From contig CAJUBC010000035.1 in the NCBI GenBank assembly GCA_910584545.1, positions 1 through 24,683 on the forward strand: 24,683 nucleotides of DNA. The letters run 5' to 3'. Of this stretch, positions 14,179 through 22,338 are shown piece by piece. Every line of letters starts with the position of its first letter. The stretch's first letter is position 1. The position numbers and the translations under genes are program-made. This DNA is from an uncultured Muribaculaceae bacterium. Its GTDB lineage: Bacteria > Bacteroidota > Bacteroidia > Bacteroidales > Muribaculaceae. The notes beneath the pieces are model-generated. The model was not told where the DNA came from and did no database searches. It worked only from the letters and a program-made list of their open reading frames with translations.

Positions 14179-17100
14179 ATGTTTAAAGACAATATAAAAC
14201 ATATCTGCCGCATCCTGGCCCTCATCCTGCTCTCCGCAGGATGGGCCGCCGGGGCAACGGCGGCAGAGTATGTCCTGTTTGACTCGGCGAGTCCCGGGGA
14301 ATGGAGAGGCGACGGCAACGGCTATACACAGTCGCTTACCTTGGACGGAGCCACATTCGTCCTTTCCTCCGACAAGCTAAAGAGTACCTCTGACCTCAAG
14401 TCTCCGGCGGCTTATGCGGCATCGTGGAGGGTTTACAGGTACTCTTCGGTGACAATCTCGTCACCGAACGTGCCAATGAAAAAGGTCACTGTGACCTACG
14501 AAGCCGGCAACAGCTCATACATCAATGAATGTGAACTCAGCGAAGGATGGACCGGAAATCTCGACGGGAACGTCTATACGCTGACCTCGTCCGGACTGTA
14601 CGACATCACGCTGACAGCGAACAACAGTCAGGTGCGCATCACCCGCATCGCTGTCTCCGACGAACAGGGAGGAGGAACCGTGAGCCTGCCGGCGGCTCCC
14701 GCATTATCGGTCGCCTCCGGAAATTTCCATGAGTCGTTCAACCTCGAGATGACCTGCTCCACACCCGGTGCCCAAATCTATTACACTCTTGACGGCACCG
14801 AGCCCTCGGCTGAGACCGGAATCCCTTACACCAATCCGATACTTATAGAGAAAGGTCACGACTGGATGGTTCGTGCGATAGCCGTCAACGAATACGGCAC
14901 CAGCGCGGTCACCAAAGGGGACTACACTTATGTGGAACTCAAGACACTCTCGATAAGGCTGACCAAACCGGGAGCGCTGCGTTACTACCTCTCCTACGGC
15001 ACGTCATACAATTCATACAAGGACAATCTTGACTTCATGGTGGAACCCGGTTCCGACATCTACGTGGAACTATACCCCAACTCCGGATACAAGCTGACCC
15101 GCCTCACCCTCGACGAAAGTCCGCTCGAGATGCAGAGGTACTTCAACATCACGATGGGACCGAGCGACATGACGCTCGAGATAGCGGCAGAGTTCGACCC
15201 GTCGTCACCCTCAGACCCGCAGCCGGGCGACACGACCAGGAAGTACACTCTCACCCTCGTGGCGAATCCCGTAGGCTCCGCCTCATTCAACTCTAATGAC
15301 AGGAAATATGCCGAAGGAGACCGGATATATCTGCGGACATACGCGCAGACCGGCTACAAGTTCCTTAACTGGACTCTCGACGGGCAGCCGCTCGAACTTA
15401 CCGACAACTATTTCACAATGCCGGCATCCGACGTGATCCTGACGGCCAACATGAAGTACAACCCGAGTTCGCCCGGCGACCCCGAGCAGCCGAAACTGAT
15501 GCATCCGCTTACGGCCATGACATCACCCGCCGGAGCGGGAAGCGTCGGTCTGTCATCCGACAAGGTGGCATACGGCGAGCAATGGAGCGCCCGAGCGTAC
15601 TCCAATACCGGATACCGTCATATCGGCTGGATAGTGAACGGCATACGCTCTGACGTGACCTCCAATTACATCAGCGGCACAATGACCGACAAGGGTGTTG
15701 CATTGGTGGCCCTCTACCGGTATGACCCGTCGGTTCCCGGCGATCCGAACGCAAACTCGTGGAATCCGGAAACCGGCGTGATGATCGTTGACCACTTCAG
15801 TCAGGGGAACCTCTACAGCACCATCTCCGGTCTATGCACCGACACCGGGAAAATCTCGCACCTAATAGTGAAAGGCGTGGTGTCTAATTACGATTACACC
15901 GACGTGTGTCGCTTCACCGGGCTGCAGATTCTGGATTTCTCCAGAACCAGCGGTCTCACGAGGATAACCCAATGCCCGACGGCAGCCACAGTGGTATATC
16001 CAGCCACCGTGACCGGATTCTCGTCGAGCGCGTTCAGCGGCAACACCTCCACTACTTCCATCGTCCTTCATGCCACCGAGCCTCCGGCAGTGGATGGCGG
16101 CTCGTTCAGCAATTTCACGAACTCCGGCGTATGCACCCTTTACGTACCGGAGGAGTCCATGCCGCTCTATGAGGCTACGGCTCCATGGAAGGACTTCGTG
16201 ATCATGCCCATCGTCGATGACGCTCATGTGCTGCAGGTGAATCTTCCTGCGGACTGCGCTGACGGCCGCTATAAAAACAAGTTCCTCGAAATCGTCAACA
16301 CCTCGACAGGCGTGCGCCAGAAGTATGTGGTTTCCGACCGTCTGCGCTACACGTTCAACGGTCTGCAGAAGGATGAGGTCTACAATGTATACCTCAACTC
16401 ACAGGAAGGTCTCGAGATCGGACGCATAGAGAACGTGATGATTCCCGACGGCGACATCAGCGTCACTTTCGATGCCCTGCGTACCCTTCACAAAGTCTCG
16501 GCAAGGATTACGGCCGACGGCAAGGATGTGACCCGCGACGCAACTGTGGAATGGCTCAAGCCCATGCTCGACGGCACCGCCGTATATCTGCGCAAGACCG
16601 CGGAGCTCGGCGAGGTACCCGAAGGACAGGAACTGATCCTGCGCGTGACGCTTCCTGAAAGCGTCGGCTCCGAATATCTCCAGCCTGAGGAGACACGGTT
16701 CTCAGTCACTGCGGAGACCGCGGTGTATAACGTGGACCTCGCAAAGATTCCGGCTGTCAGACTAACAGGTAAAGTACTCGACAGCGACGGCAACGCCCTG
16801 CAGAACGCTACCGTGGCGGCCCGACAGACGGTGAACGGACGGTTCAGCCGCTCCGCGACCGCGAAGACCGACAGCAAGGGAGCATGGAACATGGATGTAC
16901 TCGCAGTGCCCCAGACCCTGCTCACCTATTCAGCGCTTGAATGTGTAAACCGCAACGATACGGTGGCCGGATTCGAAGCAGGAACCACAGAGCTTCAGCT
17001 CGGAGACGTAAGACTGCGTTCTCTCGTCGGCGCGCGCATCAATTACCGGTTCAGCTACAAGGCGGCCGGCTCCGAGGAGACCTCCGAATGGTACGACGAC

Positions 17101-20100
17101 CATGACAATGTGTCGTTCGCTGTGGAGAACCTCACGCAGAAGCGCAGCCATGCCGACATCTCCAACCAGTATCCGGTGCTCGCGGTGCTCGACGAGAACA
17201 TAGCCGCAGGCGACAGCCTCCGCATCACCGCCACCTCGCGCAAGGGTGCGTTCGCGCCCATCATCCGCGATGTGAAGATCGGCGACGACCAGCGGGCTGA
17301 GACCCGGTTCGACATCGTGGGCAAGGGTGGTATCTCTGCCTCGTTCCGCACCACCGACAACCCTGCTGTCGTGGGTATGCTCTATGACGCAGCCGGAAAC
17401 CTCAAGGAGAAGAAGACCTACAATGATGCCAGCCTCTCGTTCACCGAACTCGAGGACGGCGACTACACGCTCGTATCAATGGCTCGGTCGGCACTCCTTA
17501 ACTCCATACAGCGTCTCTCCAACTTCGCCGAAATCGGCATGAAAGAAGGGAAAGACTATGTGGCATCTCAGGCTACAGTAGAGACGGGCCGCATGACGGA
17601 AATCTCCATCCGCGAGGTTCCGATTGTCGACGAGAGCCTTTTCTCCTACACCAAGGATGACGCCACGAGCGTGACGTTCAACAAGCCTTCGGTCACCACC
17701 GGAAATTACCTGACATTCAACGGCAAGCTTGACTTCAAGCCCCTCTACAAGGAGCGCGTTGGAAACGTGGCGCTCGTTGTTGATTTCCCCGAAGACTGCG
17801 GACTTGTGGAGAATTCAGTGATCCAGGGCACAAATCAGGTGCCTTACGTATTCGACAGCAACCGTCTTACCATTCAGCTCGGCGACCGCTATCAGGGACT
17901 CGTGCGCTTCTGCGTGGTTCCGGCCCGAGGAGGCTCCCTGAACCTGACGGCATCCACGAGCTTCACCCTCGACGGCGCGGAGGCGTACCAGCCTCTCGGC
18001 ACCGCATCCGCCTCGGTTAAGGAACTCGAGATTGTGGTTCCCGGCGTGACAGCCTCACCCGCATTCAAGGTGGGAGGAACAGCACGCGCCAACGCCGAAG
18101 TCGAGGTCTATGAGGGTAATGAGCTGATAGGTTCCGGCAAAGCGGACCGCAAGGGCAACTGGACAGTGGCCTGCAAGCTGAACAATCCCTACAATCTGTC
18201 GAAGCATTCCGTCTATGCCAAGCTCACTTCCGAAGGAACATCTGTCTTTACGGAAAGCAAGGACGTGAACTACAACCAGTCAGCCATCGAGGTGTCCAAG
18301 GTGACGATGATCAATACCGCCCACCCATCCTCTTCATTGGATCTGTGCGAGTACGTCACCGAGTTTGACTTCCAGAATCCGAAAGAGCTGGAGCCCTACT
18401 GGTACTGGCCGAGCTATCCCGCGTTCACGTTCCTGGTGGAATTCACGGCGAATGATCCGGAAATTGTCTCCGACGTGATTCTGTATGTCCACACTTCCGA
18501 CGGAGGAGTCACACGGCTCCGGCCGGTGTTTGACGAGAAGAAACTCGCATGGGTGACATCCCACAATTTCGACTCATACGCCCTGCCGACCACAGTCAGC
18601 CTTGACTTCACGGCCAACGCCGAGGTCAACGCCGACGCAACTGAAAAGAACGAAGCCATCGGCACCCTTCTTGATTTCAAGGATGAATATCCGGAAGCCG
18701 AAGCCGAGACGACAGCTCTTATCGACGCGTTCTTCGCCGCAGTTGAAAACGGTGCGTCCGAGACAGAAATCGAAGAGGCATACAAGGCAGTCCTCGACAA
18801 CCTCGAGATAGAGGACATAGAGTATGATACAGACGGCATTCTTGATAGCGAGGCTTCGATGAAGGCCTTCGAACAGGAATTCAACGAAGCTTTCGAAAAC
18901 GGATACTTCGACAATGTCTCGACAAGCGGAGAGCTCGACCTGACCGCCATCAGCGGGATGCTTGAGCATGTCGACATCTCGCGCCTTGAGACTGCAGTGG
19001 ACGAGAACGAGCTTCTTGAACTCGGCTACGAGATTCATCTGCTTACCGACTCCACCAAAGTCTACGTACTGCGCACCGATACCGATTATATTATAGTCGA
19101 TCCGGTCAATATGATACGCTATGCAGTCGATGTGTCCTCTGTCACCGCTGAACTCGACGGATTGCAGGGAATGCAGAAAGCTCCCGGCAAGGAATATGTC
19201 GAGAAATTGAGAAGTACCTGCAGATATATCGAAAGCAAATTCCAGTGGATTGACTCGCAGTGGAACAAGGTGCTCGGCAACGTAAGCACATTCTTCGACT
19301 GGCTTGACAGAACCGGAGAAGGACTCGAAGCCATCTACGAGGTAGCCAAGTCCAAGTTCGGTACTAATCTTGCAATTGTGAAGTTACTCGCCCAAAACGG
19401 GACATCCAATATGAACAGCGCCCAGAAGATGCTTTACGACTTCTGTAAAAACGGTGCCAAGACTGCCGGAAAGTGGATGACCGGCGGCCGCAAGGCCTCC
19501 GCATGCTTCAAGAGAGTCTGGTCCGGCACACTTTCTAAAGTTGCCGGCAAGGTATTCGGGCCTCTCGCCATCATATCCGACCTGAGATCAGGAGTCAACG
19601 AGATGGAAGAGATGTGCGGAATCTATCTGAGCATTCCTGACGAATGTCCCGATGACGAGGTCAACTGGAGTCTCGCAATAGGTTCATGCGCAAGTTCGTC
19701 GCTCGGTCTGATTGATTATTGGCGCAACAAAGTTGCGTTGGACGTTGTACTGATGACCGATCTTGTCGGTTCGGCCGTCGCTTTGGTTCCATCCATGGGA
19801 GCCTCGATGGCGACACTGGTGGCCGGAATCGCCGGAATGGGTGTCAACTGGGGTGTCGAGAAGTTCCATAACTGGAGCATCAAACGCGAGTTCGCATCCC
19901 TGCGCCGCCGCATCAACGCATTGGAATGCCACAGGCAGGATGATGATCACAATGACAATAACCATGGTGACTATAAATATCCCGGAGAGGAAGCGGGTCA
20001 TGTGATGGATCCGTCGGGCTACGTCTACGAGGCGGTTCCGTCGAACCGCGTCGAGGGAGTCCAGGCCTCCATCTATTACAAGGAGACTGTCGAGGATATG

Positions 20101-22320
20101 TACGGCGACCTCCACGAGAACGTGGTTCTCTGGGATGCCGAGGAATATGCGCAGCAGAATCCTCTCTTCACCGATGCCGAAGGAATGTATCGATGGGATG
20201 TTCCCCAGGGTCTCTGGCAGGTGAAGTACGAGAAGGATGGTTACCAGACCACTTACAGCGACTGGCTGCCGGTTCCTCCGCCCCAGCTCGATGTGAACGT
20301 GGCGATCTCACAGGCGCGCCAGCCTGAGGTGACCGAGGCCCGCGCCTACGAGGAGGGCGTGGAAGTCCAGTTCGACAAGTTCATGGACATCTCCACCCTC
20401 ACCACCTCCAACATCTTCGTGACCGTGTCGGGCAAGAAAGTCACCGGCGAAGTCACCATGCTCGACTCCGAGGTGAACAGTCCTTACCTCACCGAGGATG
20501 AGGAGGCCGACGCCACGCATTATGCTTCGCGCATCCGCTTCGTGCCGGAGATTCCGCTCAGCATGTCGCAGGGAGAGGTGGTCCTCACCGTAAGCCGCAA
20601 CGTCCTCTCCTACGCCGGAATCCCGATGACCGAGACCTACACCCAGCGTCTCGACATCGAGAAAGAGGTGCAGGCAATCACCGCCGACGACATCAAGGTG
20701 CTCTATGGCGGCGATAAGGAACTGACAGTGTTCGCCGTTCCCTTCGACGCGGCGGCGGGACGCACCCTGCGCATCAAGAGCTCCAGCAACACCATCGCTA
20801 CGGTCGACCAAAGCGAGGTGGTTCTCGACTCCGATGGCAAGGCCGTGATCCGCGTCCGCGGAGAAATCCCGGGCAGCGTGGAACTCAACTACACCATCGA
20901 TGACGTGACCGCCAAGGGAAGCAGCGCCGTAGACGTTCTTACCGAGATTGTAACCGCCGAGGCTCCGACAGCGTCGCGAGCAAGCGGCACGGCTGTCTAC
21001 CGAGGCACCAAGGTGGCTCTCACCACCGACTCGAAGGATGCCGTGATCTACTTCACCACCGACGGCACATGCCCGTGCGACGAGAACGGCTCACGGCGCA
21101 AGTACACCGTACCCGTGGTAATCGACGGCGACACGCAGATCATGGCCATGACGCAGGTCGGCAACGATGGAAAGGAAGTTTCGGATGTGGTTACGTTCAA
21201 CTACACTCTCATCCATTCGGACCTTGACATATCCGTTGCGGACGGCTGGACATGGGTTTCCCACAACATGGAGAATCCCGTCGCTCCGTCGGCGTTCGCC
21301 GGCGAGAATGTAGGCATGATTCTGGGACAGACCGCCGAGACGGTACGCGACCCGAAGTTCGGCTTCATAGGCTCGCTCACGGAGATGGTTCCCACAGAGA
21401 GCTATAAGCTGCGTACCGAGGGCACGACATCGAACGTGCGTCTCAGCGACGTGGCCTGGAACCCAGCTTCGCCCATCGCGCTCAACAGCGGATGGAACTG
21501 GCTCGGATACCCGGTTGACCAGACCATGACCGTGGCCGAAGCCCTCCAGCCCACAGAGGCCGAGGCTCTCGACATGATCGTAGGCCAGAACGGTTTCGCA
21601 CAGTTCGGCGGCGAGGCCTGGACCGGAACACTCGCGACCCTGCAGCCCGGAGCCGGATATATGTATTACAGTGCTTCCGACAAGGAACTGATCTACAATA
21701 CATCCATCGTATCGAAGGCTGCCGCTCAGAATGTGGCCGGAATATCCTCCGACGCGTTCGCGGTCGACATCCACAAGTATCCGCGCGTGATGCCTGTTGT
21801 GGCTCAGCTGGCCGATGCCAAGGGTGACGTAATCGACCTCGACGGCTGCGATGTCTATGCGTTCTCCGGCACAGAGTGCCGTGGAATCGGTCGCAACATC
21901 GACGGCAAGGTGATGCTCGCCGTTTACGGAGAGAAAGATGAACCGATATCGTTCAAGGTGCGCCTCGACTGTGCCGACGAACTTACCGACACGGGATATT
22001 CCCGCTCGTTCGGCGAGGAAATGCTCGGCAGCGTGCTCGACCCGCATCTCTTCACTCTCGGCGTGCTCTCGGGCATCGACGGTACCGACTACACAGGCGG
22101 ACTTACCGTGACATGCTCCGATTACACGCTCCATGTGCGCGGCATCGACCCGTCGGCAATCGACTCTCTGGAATTGTTCAGCACTGAAGGTCGCAAGAGC
22201 TTCCGCACGGAAACCGTAACTGAAAGCGGCGTTTCCGTGGAATCCCTGCCGGCCGGAACCTACATCGTAGTGATCCGCTCGGGCGAGAGCTATTCCTATC
22301 ACAAGACTCTGGTTCACTAA
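14179..22320 (+). CDS. Giant exported multidomain protein (2713 residues) with beta modules, central helical region and T9SS-like tail
   Basis: Signal peptide at 1-29. Residues 30-165 form a beta module and 170-253 a chitobiase-C-like module (QIYYTLDGTEPSAET, 199-213). Three 88-residue InlB-like repeats follow (about 260-523), then a BspA-like segment (about 575-678) and Ig or carboxypeptidase-regulatory-like modules (LTGKVLDSDGNALQNATV near 862-879; another near 1290-1365). Residues about 1484-1910 are mostly helical, with hydrophobic stretches at 1828-1848 and 1852-1890. A His/Asp/Asn-rich linker (1917-1931) leads to a conserved module beginning DPSGYVYEAVPSNRVEGV (1944-1961). A second chitobiase-like module has YFTTDGTCPCDENG (2291-2304), then GWNWLGYPV (2438-2446) and an AFSGTECRGIG module (2561-2571). 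The tail ends LPAGTYIVVIR...KTLVH. No catalytic motif is recognised. Second gene of the operon; likely a surface or secreted scaffold. Confidence 0.85.
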   Translation: MFKDNIKHICRILALILLSAGWAAGATAAEYVLFDSASPGEWRGDGNGYTQSLTLDGATFVLSSDKLKSTSDLKSPAAYAASWRVYRYSSVTISSPNVPMKKVTVTYEAGNSSYINECELSEGWTGNLDGNVYTLTSSGLYDITLTANNSQVRITRIAVSDEQGGGTVSLPAAPALSVASGNFHESFNLEMTCSTPGAQIYYTLDGTEPSAETGIPYTNPILIEKGHDWMVRAIAVNEYGTSAVTKGDYTYVELKTLSIRLTKPGALRYYLSYGTSYNSYKDNLDFMVEPGSDIYVELYPNSGYKLTRLTLDESPLEMQRYFNITMGPSDMTLEIAAEFDPSSPSDPQPGDTTRKYTLTLVANPVGSASFNSNDRKYAEGDRIYLRTYAQTGYKFLNWTLDGQPLELTDNYFTMPASDVILTANMKYNPSSPGDPEQPKLMHPLTAMTSPAGAGSVGLSSDKVAYGEQWSARAYSNTGYRHIGWIVNGIRSDVTSNYISGTMTDKGVALVALYRYDPSVPGDPNANSWNPETGVMIVDHFSQGNLYSTISGLCTDTGKISHLIVKGVVSNYDYTDVCRFTGLQILDFSRTSGLTRITQCPTAATVVYPATVTGFSSSAFSGNTSTTSIVLHATEPPAVDGGSFSNFTNSGVCTLYVPEESMPLYEATAPWKDFVIMPIVDDAHVLQVNLPADCADGRYKNKFLEIVNTSTGVRQKYVVSDRLRYTFNGLQKDEVYNVYLNSQEGLEIGRIENVMIPDGDISVTFDALRTLHKVSARITADGKDVTRDATVEWLKPMLDGTAVYLRKTAELGEVPEGQELILRVTLPESVGSEYLQPEETRFSVTAETAVYNVDLAKIPAVRLTGKVLDSDGNALQNATVAARQTVNGRFSRSATAKTDSKGAWNMDVLAVPQTLLTYSALECVNRNDTVAGFEAGTTELQLGDVRLRSLVGARINYRFSYKAAGSEETSEWYDDHDNVSFAVENLTQKRSHADISNQYPVLAVLDENIAAGDSLRITATSRKGAFAPIIRDVKIGDDQRAETRFDIVGKGGISASFRTTDNPAVVGMLYDAAGNLKEKKTYNDASLSFTELEDGDYTLVSMARSALLNSIQRLSNFAEIGMKEGKDYVASQATVETGRMTEISIREVPIVDESLFSYTKDDATSVTFNKPSVTTGNYLTFNGKLDFKPLYKERVGNVALVVDFPEDCGLVENSVIQGTNQVPYVFDSNRLTIQLGDRYQGLVRFCVVPARGGSLNLTASTSFTLDGAEAYQPLGTASASVKELEIVVPGVTASPAFKVGGTARANAEVEVYEGNELIGSGKADRKGNWTVACKLNNPYNLSKHSVYAKLTSEGTSVFTESKDVNYNQSAIEVSKVTMINTAHPSSSLDLCEYVTEFDFQNPKELEPYWYWPSYPAFTFLVEFTANDPEIVSDVILYVHTSDGGVTRLRPVFDEKKLAWVTSHNFDSYALPTTVSLDFTANAEVNADATEKNEAIGTLLDFKDEYPEAEAETTALIDAFFAAVENGASETEIEEAYKAVLDNLEIEDIEYDTDGILDSEASMKAFEQEFNEAFENGYFDNVSTSGELDLTAISGMLEHVDISRLETAVDENELLELGYEIHLLTDSTKVYVLRTDTDYIIVDPVNMIRYAVDVSSVTAELDGLQGMQKAPGKEYVEKLRSTCRYIESKFQWIDSQWNKVLGNVSTFFDWLDRTGEGLEAIYEVAKSKFGTNLAIVKLLAQNGTSNMNSAQKMLYDFCKNGAKTAGKWMTGGRKASACFKRVWSGTLSKVAGKVFGPLAIISDLRSGVNEMEEMCGIYLSIPDECPDDEVNWSLAIGSCASSSLGLIDYWRNKVALDVVLMTDLVGSAVALVPSMGASMATLVAGIAGMGVNWGVEKFHNWSIKREFASLRRRINALECHRQDDDHNDNNHGDYKYPGEEAGHVMDPSGYVYEAVPSNRVEGVQASIYYKETVEDMYGDLHENVVLWDAEEYAQQNPLFTDAEGMYRWDVPQGLWQVKYEKDGYQTTYSDWLPVPPPQLDVNVAISQARQPEVTEARAYEEGVEVQFDKFMDISTLTTSNIFVTVSGKKVTGEVTMLDSEVNSPYLTEDEEADATHYASRIRFVPEIPLSMSQGEVVLTVSRNVLSYAGIPMTETYTQRLDIEKEVQAITADDIKVLYGGDKELTVFAVPFDAAAGRTLRIKSSSNTIATVDQSEVVLDSDGKAVIRVRGEIPGSVELNYTIDDVTAKGSSAVDVLTEIVTAEAPTASRASGTAVYRGTKVALTTDSKDAVIYFTTDGTCPCDENGSRRKYTVPVVIDGDTQIMAMTQVGNDGKEVSDVVTFNYTLIHSDLDISVADGWTWVSHNMENPVAPSAFAGENVGMILGQTAETVRDPKFGFIGSLTEMVPTESYKLRTEGTTSNVRLSDVAWNPASPIALNSGWNWLGYPVDQTMTVAEALQPTEAEALDMIVGQNGFAQFGGEAWTGTLATLQPGAGYMYYSASDKELIYNTSIVSKAAAQNVAGISSDAFAVDIHKYPRVMPVVAQLADAKGDVIDLDGCDVYAFSGTECRGIGRNIDGKVMLAVYGEKDEPISFKVRLDCADELTDTGYSRSFGEEMLGSVLDPHLFTLGVLSGIDGTDYTGGLTVTCSDYTLHVRGIDPSAIDSLELFSTEGRKSFRTETVTESGVSVESLPAGTYIVVIRSGESYSYHKTLVH
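14956..15747 (+). repeat. Three tandem 88-residue InlB-like beta modules within the giant protein
   Basis: The same linker recurs at an exact 88-residue spacing: DPSSPSDP (340-347), NPSSPGDP (428-435) and DPSVPGDP (516-523). Each closes a module with the pattern Y..GD.......GY....W..DG of divergent InlB-type repeats (for example TGYKFLNWTLDG). The first copy lacks the Trp and is the most divergent. The nucleotide sequences are clearly diverged, so this is an old duplication. Confidence 0.7.
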
Positions 22321-22338
22321 TTAGACCCTTAGACCAAA

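Noticed and set aside
12211..14202. A 663-codon open frame on the (-) strand, antisense to the LRR protein gene
   Set aside because: It reads exactly opposite a well-supported gene with recognisable repeats. Its product is rich in Val, His, Gly, Glu and Arg with no domain, as expected when codon bias of the sense strand suppresses antisense stops.
21091..22317. A 408-codon open frame antisense to the 3' end of the giant gene
   Set aside because: Same reasoning: shadow of strongly biased codons, with no recognisable domain and no promoter seen.
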